From Gp13-AA77 sp035949375 (GTDB lineage: Bacteria; Acidobacteriota; Terriglobia; UBA7540), in contig DASZIG010000059.1 in assembly GCA_035949375.1 (NCBI GenBank), positions 1 to 64,000 of the forward strand: DNA of 64,000 nt, in the 5' to 3' direction. A program made the translations under genes and the position numbers. Position 1 is the stretch's first letter. Every line of letters begins with the position of its first letter. Shown in pieces: positions 25,778 through 33,571 of this stretch. Under the pieces are notes generated by a model. The model saw only the letters and a list, made by a program, of their open reading frames with translations, did no database searches and was not told the DNA's origin.

Positions 25778-26380
25778 ATGATCACCTATCGCATCGGACA
25801 AGGCGGACGTTATCTGTGGGCCAAGATCGTCAAAGCCTTCGCGGCCGCGCACATCAATCCCAACGTGCTCACGGCGATCGGATTCGGCATCAACGGGTTC
25901 GCAGCTTACCTGTTCGCCTACGGCTACTTCCGCTGGGCGGGCGCGACCGTGATCCTGGCCGCGATCTTCGATCTGACGGACGGCCCCGTAGCCCGCGTCA
26001 CCGAGCGCGTCACGCCCTTCGGCGGCTTCTTCGACTCCGTCGTGGACCGCTATTCGGACCTGCTGCTGCTGGTCGGCCTGCTCGTCTACTATGGACGGAT
26101 CAGCCGCTTCTTGTACGTCACCCTGGTGGCCGTGGCGATGATCGGCGCCGTCATGACCAGCTACACGCGGGCCCGGTCCGAAAACCTGATCCCCAAGTGC
26201 AAGGTCGGGTTCCTTGAGCGGCCTGAGCGCATCGTGCTGATCATCATCGGCGCGCTCGGCGACCGCATGGCGCCGGTGCTCTGGGTGATCACCGTTTTCT
26301 CGCAGTTGACCGTGATTCACCGTATCGTTTACACGTACCAGCAGACGCGGCGCATGGCGCAGCATCCGCCCGGGTCGTAA
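25778..26380 (+). CDS. CDP-alcohol phosphatidyltransferase family membrane enzyme
   Basis: 200 residues, several TM helices. The full catalytic signature D65-x2-D68-G69-x2-A-R73-x8-G82-x3-D86-x3-D90 is present, which binds two metals and CDP in this family. Members transfer a phosphatidyl or related group from a CDP-linked lipid to an alcohol (inositol phosphate, glycerol phosphate, serine or archaetidyl-type acceptors). It is the first gene of a rightward group leading to the ether-lipid-type enzymes, so a headgroup step for those lipids is a reasonable inference. Acceptor unknown. The start lacks a strong ribosome site. Confidence 0.85.
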   Translation: MITYRIGQGGRYLWAKIVKAFAAAHINPNVLTAIGFGINGFAAYLFAYGYFRWAGATVILAAIFDLTDGPVARVTERVTPFGGFFDSVVDRYSDLLLLVGLLVYYGRISRFLYVTLVAVAMIGAVMTSYTRARSENLIPKCKVGFLERPERIVLIIIGALGDRMAPVLWVITVFSQLTVIHRIVYTYQQTRRMAQHPPGS

Positions 26381-26456
26381 CGACGCGAGCCAACACCGCA
26401 ACCCTTGCGGTCAGCAGTTTGCCGCTGCGCCGGTAAGCCGTAAGGCCTGGTGCACG

Positions 26457-28100
26457 GTGGGGCGGCAAGCCGCGCATTCCCGAATCGGAGCATCTCCGGC
26501 ATTGATCGACGTCGCTGAGACATTTCGCGAAAACGAGATCCTGATCACCGGCACCAGCGGTTTCCTCGGCAAGATCGTCCTCGGCCTTTTGATCGACCGC
26601 TACCCGGACTTCAAACACCTGCACGTGCTGATGCGTCCGGCGAGAGGCGCCGCGCCGGCCGCGCGCTTCGAGCGTGAAGTGCTGGGGTCGCCAGCGCTGC
26701 GTCCGGTGGTGGAACAATACGGGCGCCGGCATCCGGGCGCAAGTCTCGCGAGCCGCATCACGGTGTGGCCGGGCGACGTGGGGCAGCCCTCGGCCGGCCT
26801 CGCCGATCACGAAGCCCAGGGCCTCAAAGGCCGGCTTGGCCTGATCATCAACAACGCCGGACGCGTGGACTTCTTCCCGCCGCTCGACGATTCGCTGCAC
26901 TCGAACGTGAACGGCGTCGAGCACCTGACCGCGCTTGCCCGCGTCACCGGCGCGCGGCTGCTCCACGTCTCCACCTGCTTCGTCTGCGGCGGGGCCGATG
27001 GCCTGGTCGAGGAGACGGAGCCGATTCTCGGATTCTATCCGCACCGCCAAGGCCCCGACGACATGAGCTTCCGCGCGGAAGACGAGCTGCGCTATTGCCG
27101 CGAGCGCATAGCGGAGATCTACAGCTCGGCCGGTGTGAACGGCGACATCGAGGAGGCCACGCGCCGCCGTCCGCGTGAACTGGCGCAACGCCTGACAGCG
27201 CTCGGGGGCCAGCGCGCCGAACATTGGGGCTGGGTCAACACCTACACCTACTCGAAGAGCCTCGGCGAGCAAGTCCTGGCGGCCCAGTCCGACGTTCCAT
27301 GGACGATCGTGCGTCCGGCCATCATCGAGAGCTCGATGGCGTTTCCTTTCCCGGGCTGGATCGAGGGCGGACGCACGGCGGCGCCGCTCGTGCTGATGGC
27401 GCTCGGCGGGCTCAGGGAATGGCCCATGCGCCGCGACGCCCCGCTCGAGGTAGTGCCGGTGGATGAGGTTGCGGCAGCGATCCTGGTGGCGGGCGCGCTG
27501 CTGCTGCACGGCCAACACCGGCCGGTCTACCAACTCGCCAGCGCGGATGTGAATCCGATCCACCTTGAGCCGCTCGTGCGTCTGCTGCATGACGAGGCCC
27601 GCAAGCTCGGTTCAAATGGCCGGGGAGCGCGCTCGAGTCCATCGATGGTCGAGCGCTGGGTCCGGGGCCGGCGGCGTCCGGGCGGTCCACGCTTTCTTTC
27701 CGCGGCCCAGGCCCACGCCCGCCGCGCGCGTCAAGAGCGGCGGCTCGCGCGCACGCAACACTTCATCGCCCGAACGCGCGCAGTGCTTCAGGCCTTGAGC
27801 CTTCCCGGTCACCAGCGCCTGGCGGGTTGGAGCACGGCGCTCCGCACCTTCGGGTTGCAGTCCAGTTTCCGCGAACAGACCCTGGAGCAGTACCTGCCCT
27901 TCGTCCTTCACAACCGCTACGTCTTCGAGTGTGAGAATATTCGCGCCGCCTACTCGCTGATCAGCCCCGAAGACCGGTCGCGTCTGCGGTGGGCGCCCGA
28001 AAAAATTGACTGGGAGTATTACTGGACCCACAACCAGATCCGCGGCATCCAGAAGTGGGTGCAGCCCGGAGCTGTAAAGGATTGGTCGATCCAGGTCTGA
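26457..28100 (+). CDS. Fatty acyl reductase (FAR-like, NAD-binding 4 type)
   Basis: 547 residues. The extended SDR Rossmann motif TGTSGFLG is at 31-38; NNAGRVDF and HVSTCFVCGG follow, and the catalytic pair Y263-x3-K267 (YTYSK) is in place. The layout matches fatty acyl-CoA/ACP reductases that make fatty alcohols, including a C-terminal 'sterile'-like region (HNRYVFECENIRAAYSLISPEDR). Fatty alcohols are the co-substrate of alkyl-DHAP synthase, encoded 5 kb downstream. The start is uncertain: GTG at 26457, or TTG at 26502 just before the conserved VAETFRENEILITG. Whether the acyl donor is CoA- or ACP-bound cannot be read from sequence. Confidence 0.82.
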   Translation: MGRQAAHSRIGASPALIDVAETFRENEILITGTSGFLGKIVLGLLIDRYPDFKHLHVLMRPARGAAPAARFEREVLGSPALRPVVEQYGRRHPGASLASRITVWPGDVGQPSAGLADHEAQGLKGRLGLIINNAGRVDFFPPLDDSLHSNVNGVEHLTALARVTGARLLHVSTCFVCGGADGLVEETEPILGFYPHRQGPDDMSFRAEDELRYCRERIAEIYSSAGVNGDIEEATRRRPRELAQRLTALGGQRAEHWGWVNTYTYSKSLGEQVLAAQSDVPWTIVRPAIIESSMAFPFPGWIEGGRTAAPLVLMALGGLREWPMRRDAPLEVVPVDEVAAAILVAGALLLHGQHRPVYQLASADVNPIHLEPLVRLLHDEARKLGSNGRGARSSPSMVERWVRGRRRPGGPRFLSAAQAHARRARQERRLARTQHFIARTRAVLQALSLPGHQRLAGWSTALRTFGLQSSFREQTLEQYLPFVLHNRYVFECENIRAAYSLISPEDRSRLRWAPEKIDWEYYWTHNQIRGIQKWVQPGAVKDWSIQV

Positions 28101-28248
28101 GAGCAAGCCTCGCGCCGGTCAAGCCGGAGCCGCTACGGAACATTTTGTGAACCCCTTGTGGATCGCCATCTGGCTCAGCCAAAGATTGACCCATGCGCCT
28201 GGGAAAAGGCATACTGCGGAAAGCCCACATCTGTGAGACCGGAGGCAA

Positions 28249-29115
28249 GTGCAAGCGGAAATCATCAAATTCGATGAGTTCGAGCTCGACCTCGGGCGCT
28301 ACGAGTTGCGCCGGCAAGGGCAGCCCTTGAAGCTCGAAAAACTCCCCATGGAACTGCTGATCCTGCTGGCGGAGCGCGAGGGGCAACTGGTCACCCGCGA
28401 GGAGATCATCCAGCGCGTCTGGGGCGACAATGTTTACGTCGACACGCGACAGGGCATCAACACCGCGGTGCGCAAGATCCGGCTGGCGCTCAAAGACGAT
28501 CCCGATCAGCCGCGCATACTGCTGACCGTGGTCGGGAAGGGCTATCGGCTGCTTGCGCCGATTGTGATCGCGCCCGGCGGCGAGACGGGAGTCGAAACGG
28601 CTGGGACGATCGACGCTGCGCCCGAGCCTTCTGCCGGTCCGGATCTCAAGCCGGCGTCCGAAACGCCTCCAGCGATCGCTCCGAGTGCCGCACCCACTGG
28701 CGCCGTCGCCCCCGTCGTCGATCCCGCGCTGGCTCGCGCCTTATTTTTGGTAATCCAGGCAGGCTATCTGACGCTTTACGGGGCAGCCTTCGCGCACCTG
28801 CCGGGAATCCGGCGCCTGGCACTGCCTGCGGGCACTGCGCAATTCACGCTGATCGCCGGCTTGCTCGGCGCAGCCGTTCATCTATACTTGAGCGCGGCCG
28901 TGGCCTTCAACTTTCCGGGCTCGGGCCGGCTGTTCCGGCAGATTTTCCCCGCCGTGCTGGCGCTCGATGTCCTCTGGTCGGCATCGCCACTGTTCCTTTT
29001 CGAGCGCTGGGGTGAGCTGACGCTGCTCTTCGTGGCCATGCTCGCCTTCCTGCCCTTTTCGCAGCGGACGCTGATGCGGTCCGCGTACGGCGTGGAAAGC
29101 GGTCGGCGCGTGTAG
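28249..29115 (+). CDS. Membrane-anchored winged-helix regulator
   Basis: 288 residues. Residues about 5-100 are an OmpR/CadC-type winged helix (FDEFELDLGRYELRRQG, ELLILLAEREGQLVTREEII, INTAVRKIRLALKDD, VVGKGYRLL). A Pro/Ala-rich linker (about 104-155) leads to four predicted TM helices (about 159-186, 195-221, 226-250, 252-274) with very short loops. There is no large periplasmic sensor domain, so any signal would be sensed in the bilayer. The gene sits between the fatty acyl reductase and the ACP-ligase fusion. GGAGG precedes the GTG start by three bases, which is short. Control of the lipid cluster is an inference from position. Confidence 0.75.
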   Translation: MQAEIIKFDEFELDLGRYELRRQGQPLKLEKLPMELLILLAEREGQLVTREEIIQRVWGDNVYVDTRQGINTAVRKIRLALKDDPDQPRILLTVVGKGYRLLAPIVIAPGGETGVETAGTIDAAPEPSAGPDLKPASETPPAIAPSAAPTGAVAPVVDPALARALFLVIQAGYLTLYGAAFAHLPGIRRLALPAGTAQFTLIAGLLGAAVHLYLSAAVAFNFPGSGRLFRQIFPAVLALDVLWSASPLFLFERWGELTLLFVAMLAFLPFSQRTLMRSAYGVESGRRV

Positions 29116-29182
29116 CGGCAAGAAGCCGCCCGGCTGCGATTCAAGCGCGCTGAATTCCGAGGGCGCGCCTTCAACAACCGAA

Positions 29183-31996
29183 ATGGCAACCGCCACCCAA
29201 TTCGACCGCAGCGCCGTTGAGGAGCAGGTTCTCGAGATCATCCGCGAGATCCTGCGCGAGCTCGGATCGGAGCAGGCGGCGCGCAGCGCCAAGCTCAACT
29301 CGACCCTGGAACGCGAGCTCGGGCTCGGTAGTCTGGAGCGCGTTGAGCTGCTGGTGCGCTGCGAGAAGCGGTTCGGGCGCCAATTGCCGGACACGCTGGC
29401 GCAGAGCGCCGAGACACCCGCCGACTGGGTTCGCGCGCTGGCCGTGGGCCAAACGAGCGGCAACGGACGGCAGCGTTACCGCATCGAGCAGCCCGAGCGC
29501 GAAGCGCCCGTGGCGCCGGACTCCGCCCGCACCTGGACCGAAGTGCTGTGGCGGCACGCCGAGATAGAACCGGACCGCGTCCAGATTCATTTGCTCGAAG
29601 GCGACTCCGGCCAGGACATCACCTACGCCCAACTGTTGGAGGTCTCGCTACGGGTGGCGGCCGGCCTGCGAGCCCGCGGCCTGCAGCCGAACGAGACGGT
29701 GGCCATCATGCTGCCGACTTCGTCCGATTTTTTCTACTCGTTCTTCGGCGTGATGCTGGCCGGCGGGGTGGCCGTACCGATCTATCCGCCCGCGCGCCCC
29801 GACAAGATCGAGGAGTATGTCCGGCGCCAGGCAAAGATTCTGCACAACGCCGAAGTACGGTTCCTGGTCACGTTTGACAGGGCGCGCTCCGTCTCGCACT
29901 TGATGGGCCTCAGCCTGCCGAGTCTGGTGGGCGTGACCTCGGTCGAGGAACTGGAACGTGTCGGGCGCGACAGCGGCACGCGGCCCCGGGCGGCGGATAT
30001 CCAATCGTCCGACATCGCGTTCATCCAGTACACGTCCGGGTCGACCGGTGACCCGAAAGGCGTGGTGCTGACGCAGTCCAACGTGCTGGCCAACGTGCGC
30101 GGCATCGGCTCGGCCGTGAAGTTCCGCCCGGACGACGTGGTCGTCACCTGGCTTCCGCTCTACCATGACATGGGCTTGATCGGTTCCTGGCTTTTCAGCG
30201 TCTACTACGGCGCGCCCATCACGGTGCTCTCGCCCCTCGACTTCCTCTCCCGGCCGGAGCGCTGGCTCTGGGCCCTGCACGATTCCGGCGGATCGCTCTG
30301 CCCCGCCCCGAATTTCGCTTACGAGCTCTGCGCCCGCAAGATTCGCGAGGAGGCGCTGGCGGGTCTGGACCTGAGCCGCTGGCGCGTGGCGATCAACGCC
30401 GGTGAGGCGGTGTTGCCGGAGACCCTGGCGCGCTTCGCGCAACGCTTCGCTCCCTATGGATTTCGTTCCGAGGCTTACGTGCCCTGCTACGGCCTGGCCG
30501 AGTCCACGGTGGCGCTGACGTTTCCGGCCGTCGACCGGCCGCCCGTCATCGACGCGATCGAGCGTTCCGCCTACTCGGGCGAAGGGCGTGCCGTACCCGC
30601 GCAGGGATCGGCGGCCGTGAACGGCGGGCCCGCCGACCCCGATCTGCTGCGATTTGTCGCCAACGGAGCCCCCTTGCCGGGTCACGAAGTCAAACTCGTG
30701 GATGATGACGGGCGCGTGGTCGGCGAGCGCGTCCAGGGGCGCATTCTCTTTCGCGGCCCCTCGCGCACGCCCGGCTACTACCGCAATCCCGAGGCCAGCG
30801 CTGCCGTGACCGATGCCGAAGGCTGGATGGATTCCGGCGACCTCGGCTACTGGGCAGGCGGCGAACTGTTCGTCACGGGCCGCGCCAAAGACCTGATCAT
30901 TCGCGCCGGCCACAACATCGTGCCTCAGGAAATCGAGGCTGTGACCGCCGAGGTGAAGGGCGTCCGCCGCGGATGCGTTGCCGCCTTCGGCAGCCGCGAC
31001 CCGCGCTCGGGCACGGAACGCGTGGTGGTGGTGGCGGAAACCCGCGAGGCACACGCCCAGGAACGCAAGCGGATCAAAGCCGAGATTGTGCACCGCGTGG
31101 CCGCCGCCGGCGTGCCGCCCGATCGCGTGGTGCTGGCGCCGCCCGGGGCCATTCCCAAGACATCGAGCGGCAAGATTCGACGTCATGAAACCAGGCGCCT
31201 GTACGAAGCGGGCAAGCTCGGGGGCACGAATCGCCCGCCGTGGCTTCAAATCGCCAGCCTCGCGATCGGCAACCTGGGCGTTTGGGCTTTCCGCCGGCTG
31301 AGGAAAGCCTCCCTGGTCCTGCGTCGAGGCTACAGCGCGGCGGTCTGGACTAGCCTGTCCGCGGCCGGTGGCGCCCTCTTGAGTATCCTGCCGGACGCCC
31401 ACCGGCGCGCTGGAGTGGCACGGCTGGCCTTCCGAGGCATCCTGCGCCTGACCGGCCAGCCTGTAAAGCTGGAACTCGCCACAGCTCTGCCGAGCCCGGC
31501 GATCCTGGTCGCGAATCGAGCCGGCGCGCTCGATGAACTCATCCTGGCCGCGGCTCTGCCTCGACTGCTTCTGCTCGCCGACACCGGCGACGTGGCCTTC
31601 ATGCCGGCCCGGACTTCCCGGCTTCTGCGCCATCTGGTGCTCCAGCCGGTCGCGGGTGAGACGCACCCGCCGGGCGGAGGACTGCGGGCACGAATCCTTC
31701 AGGCGCTCGAGCGCGGTGAATCCGTGCTGGTGCTCTCCGATGGCGCGGCAGGCGCGCCGCCACACTTGAGCCGTTTCCGTCTGGACGCCTTTTACGCCGC
31801 CGACGTGACCGGCAAGGCTCTCGTACCCGTGGGCGTGCGCGGAACCTCGCACGTGCTCGACCCGCGGCACCACGGCATGCACCATCGCGCCGTGATCAAG
31901 GTCGGACGCGCGATTCAACCCGGCGCCTGCGCCGAGCGCGAGATCGTCGAACTGCGCGAGCGTGTGCGCGCTGAGATTGCCGAGCTGTGCCGGTGA
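29183..31996 (+). CDS. ACP-acyl-AMP ligase-acyltransferase fusion
   Basis: 937 residues. Residues 1-90 are an acyl carrier domain with phosphopantetheine serine S50 in LGLGSLERVEL. Residues about 115-690 are an adenylating domain of the fatty-acyl-AMP-ligase type (A3 motif YTSGSTGDPKG at 283-293; YGLAE; SGDLGYW; PKTSSGKIRR near the end). Residues about 720-937 are a PlsC-like acyltransferase, but the N-H-x-S-x2-D site reads N778-R779-A-G-A-L-D784, losing the catalytic histidine, and the EGTR loop reads DGAAG. The protein probably activates fatty acids and loads them on its own ACP for the reductase encoded upstream. The third domain may be inactive. Domain content recalls the multifunctional ElbD ether-lipid protein of myxobacteria. 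Confidence 0.85.
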   Translation: MATATQFDRSAVEEQVLEIIREILRELGSEQAARSAKLNSTLERELGLGSLERVELLVRCEKRFGRQLPDTLAQSAETPADWVRALAVGQTSGNGRQRYRIEQPEREAPVAPDSARTWTEVLWRHAEIEPDRVQIHLLEGDSGQDITYAQLLEVSLRVAAGLRARGLQPNETVAIMLPTSSDFFYSFFGVMLAGGVAVPIYPPARPDKIEEYVRRQAKILHNAEVRFLVTFDRARSVSHLMGLSLPSLVGVTSVEELERVGRDSGTRPRAADIQSSDIAFIQYTSGSTGDPKGVVLTQSNVLANVRGIGSAVKFRPDDVVVTWLPLYHDMGLIGSWLFSVYYGAPITVLSPLDFLSRPERWLWALHDSGGSLCPAPNFAYELCARKIREEALAGLDLSRWRVAINAGEAVLPETLARFAQRFAPYGFRSEAYVPCYGLAESTVALTFPAVDRPPVIDAIERSAYSGEGRAVPAQGSAAVNGGPADPDLLRFVANGAPLPGHEVKLVDDDGRVVGERVQGRILFRGPSRTPGYYRNPEASAAVTDAEGWMDSGDLGYWAGGELFVTGRAKDLIIRAGHNIVPQEIEAVTAEVKGVRRGCVAAFGSRDPRSGTERVVVVAETREAHAQERKRIKAEIVHRVAAAGVPPDRVVLAPPGAIPKTSSGKIRRHETRRLYEAGKLGGTNRPPWLQIASLAIGNLGVWAFRRLRKASLVLRRGYSAAVWTSLSAAGGALLSILPDAHRRAGVARLAFRGILRLTGQPVKLELATALPSPAILVANRAGALDELILAAALPRLLLLADTGDVAFMPARTSRLLRHLVLQPVAGETHPPGGGLRARILQALERGESVLVLSDGAAGAPPHLSRFRLDAFYAADVTGKALVPVGVRGTSHVLDPRHHGMHHRAVIKVGRAIQPGACAEREIVELRERVRAEIAELCR

Positions 31997-32002
31997 GAGG
32001 CA

Positions 32003-32030
32003 GGTGTTCGGTGTCAGGTGCCACGTGCCA
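32003..32030. repeat. Heptamer tandem repeat A (4 units, GGTGTCA-like)
   Basis: Four consecutive 7-base units: GGTGTTC, GGTGTCA, GGTGCCA, CGTGCCA. The tract lies between the ligase stop (31996) and plsY, and the preferred plsY GTG start (32025) is inside the last unit. Confidence 0.65.
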
Positions 32031-32642
32031 GCCTTAGCTCGACTACTCGTCTGCTTCGCGATCGGCTCCATTCCCTTTGCCGTCATTTCCATGGCGGGTT
32101 CCGGCATTAATATTCGCAAGGTCGGTTCCGGCAATCCGGGCTTCAACAACGTGCTCCGCGTCAGCAAGGGCCGGGCCGTCCTCGCGCTCATCGGCGACAT
32201 GGGCAAGGGTTATCTGGCAGTGTGGCTGGTGCTCAAGGCCTGGCCTTTGCCAACCCCCTGGCCAAGCGCCATCGGCTGGCCCTGGGCCTGCGGATTTGCG
32301 GCTGTTCTCGGCCATTGTTTCTCGCCGTGGCTCCGCTTCAACGGCGGCAAAGGCATCGCCACGTCGGGCGGCGTCATGCTGATGCTTTACCCCGTCTGGG
32401 CGGTGATCGCTCTGGCGTACTTCGCGGTCAGCCGCGTCGGGATGGGCAAGCTCAAGTGGCGCGAGGCCGGCGCTACAGCTTCGCTCACCACGTGGGTCCT
32501 CTTTACGATTCTTATGCTGATCTTCGTCAGCCGGGCTGACGCCGGCTATTCCGCGGTGATGACGCTGTTCCTGTTTGCGCGGCACCATGCCAATCTGAGG
32601 AAGCTGCTGGCAGCACCTGACAAAGTGGCAAGTGGCAAGTGA
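32025..32642 (+). CDS. plsY: Glycerol-3-phosphate acyltransferase PlsY
   Basis: About 205 residues, several TM helices. Conserved PlsY motifs occur in order: GSIPFAV, GSGNPGFNNVLRVSKG, VLGHCFSPWLRFNGGKGIATSGG and RHHANLRKLL. PlsY uses acyl-phosphate to acylate sn-1 of glycerol-3-phosphate in the inner membrane. GTG at 32025 with an AGG upstream is my preferred start; the open frame extends to 31962, inside the preceding gene. Its 3' end is unusual: the last codons (VASGK and the stop) lie within a heptamer array. Here it sits with ether-lipid-type genes and may supply the esterified intermediate. Confidence 0.88.
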   Translation: MPALARLLVCFAIGSIPFAVISMAGSGINIRKVGSGNPGFNNVLRVSKGRAVLALIGDMGKGYLAVWLVLKAWPLPTPWPSAIGWPWACGFAAVLGHCFSPWLRFNGGKGIATSGGVMLMLYPVWAVIALAYFAVSRVGMGKLKWREAGATASLTTWVLFTILMLIFVSRADAGYSAVMTLFLFARHHANLRKLLAAPDKVASGK

Positions 32643-32705
32643 CTGCAAGTGACAAGTGGCGAGTGACGGGTACACCGAGTGACGATGTGGCCCGACTTGT
32701 CACTC
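32623..32705. repeat. Heptamer tandem repeat B with stem-loop between convergent genes
   Basis: Units AAGTGGC, AAGTGGC, AAGTGAC, then a TGC interruption, AAGTGAC, AAGTGGC, GAGTGAC (32623-32667), an isolated GAGTGAC at 32677-32683 and its inverse GTCACTC at 32699-32705. The last two can form a 7-base-pair stem between the convergent plsY and SDR genes, possibly aiding termination on both strands. Confidence 0.65.
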
Positions 32706-32725
32706 ATCCCTTGCCTCCCGGCGAA

Positions 32726-33517
32726 TCACCGATTCACACCACGCAAATTGTTAACGAGCGTGATGAAGTGGTGAAAGACGGACAGCGGCAGATGCCGCGC
32801 CATGAAGACGAAGAGCTTGTTGGGAAGGCCGGGCACAACGATAAGGTCGCCCCGGAGTGTGTGCCGGACTGCGATACGCGCGATCTTTTCGGGCGTCACG
32901 CCGGCGCTTCTGTTTCGCTCGGGGATTCCGGCGCGCGCGCGAAACTCCGTTTGCGTTACCCCGGGACAGAGGACAGTCACAGTCACTCCCGTGCCGCTCA
33001 ACTCCGCTCGCAGCGCGGCCGAGAACGACCAGAGGAACGATTTGCACGCGCCGTAAACCGTCTGGTAAGGAACCGGCGCGAAGGAGTACACGGAGCCGAC
33101 GTTGAGAATGTGACCGTGTTTGCGCGCCACCATGCCGGGCGCGACGGCCTTCGTCAATTTCAGCATCGCGTCAAGCTGAACCCTGACCATGCCCAGTTCC
33201 TGATCGAGGTCAGTCGCGAGAAATGTCCCCTTCACGCCGAATCCCGCATTATTGACCAGGACGCCGAAGGGCAACTGCGCGGCTGACAGGGCGCCGACCA
33301 AGGCATCGGTCGCGCCTGGATCGGCAAGATCGGCGGGGTGCGTCTCGGTCCTAACGTGGAACTTCAGAGCGCAATCGGCGGCCACCTGTTCCAGTGCTTG
33401 CCGGTTGCGGGCCGTCAAGAACAGATGGTAGCCCTCGGCCGCGAACGCGTACGCGAGCGCCTTGCCGATGCCTGAGGAAGCGCCGGTGATGAGCGCCCAT
33501 TTTCCACCATCTACCAT
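32726..33517 (-). CDS. Short-chain dehydrogenase/reductase
   Basis: 263 residues, classical SDR: TGASSGIG (11-18) for the cofactor, NNAG, and the catalytic S...Y-x3-K set in VGSVYSFAPVPYQTVYGACKSF. An arginine-containing TARNRQ after strand 2 suggests NADP preference. It is encoded 54 bases downstream of the alkyl-DHAP synthase gene on the same strand. In animals, 1-acyl/alkyl-DHAP reduction is done by an SDR (PexRAP/DHRS7B), so the matching step (alkyl-DHAP to alkyl-glycerol-3-phosphate) is the obvious hypothesis. Other substrates are possible. Confidence 0.85.
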   Translation of the reverse strand: MVDGGKWALITGASSGIGKALAYAFAAEGYHLFLTARNRQALEQVAADCALKFHVRTETHPADLADPGATDALVGALSAAQLPFGVLVNNAGFGVKGTFLATDLDQELGMVRVQLDAMLKLTKAVAPGMVARKHGHILNVGSVYSFAPVPYQTVYGACKSFLWSFSAALRAELSGTGVTVTVLCPGVTQTEFRARAGIPERNRSAGVTPEKIARIAVRHTLRGDLIVVPGLPNKLFVFMARHLPLSVFHHFITLVNNLRGVNR

Positions 33518-33571
33518 GGATGGCCAACTTCGATTCCCGGCGCCGTTCCCCGCCGAAGGCGGCGAGCCGCC

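Noticed and set aside
29648..32206. Long open frame on the minus strand (over 850 codons) opposite the ACP-ligase fusion.
   Set aside because: GC-rich antisense shadow: no recognisable domain and lies entirely opposite a well-supported gene.
32623..32705. Possible CRISPR array (short regular repeats).
   Set aside because: The units are only 7 bases, directly adjoining with no spacers, and no cas genes are present; this is a heptamer tandem repeat.
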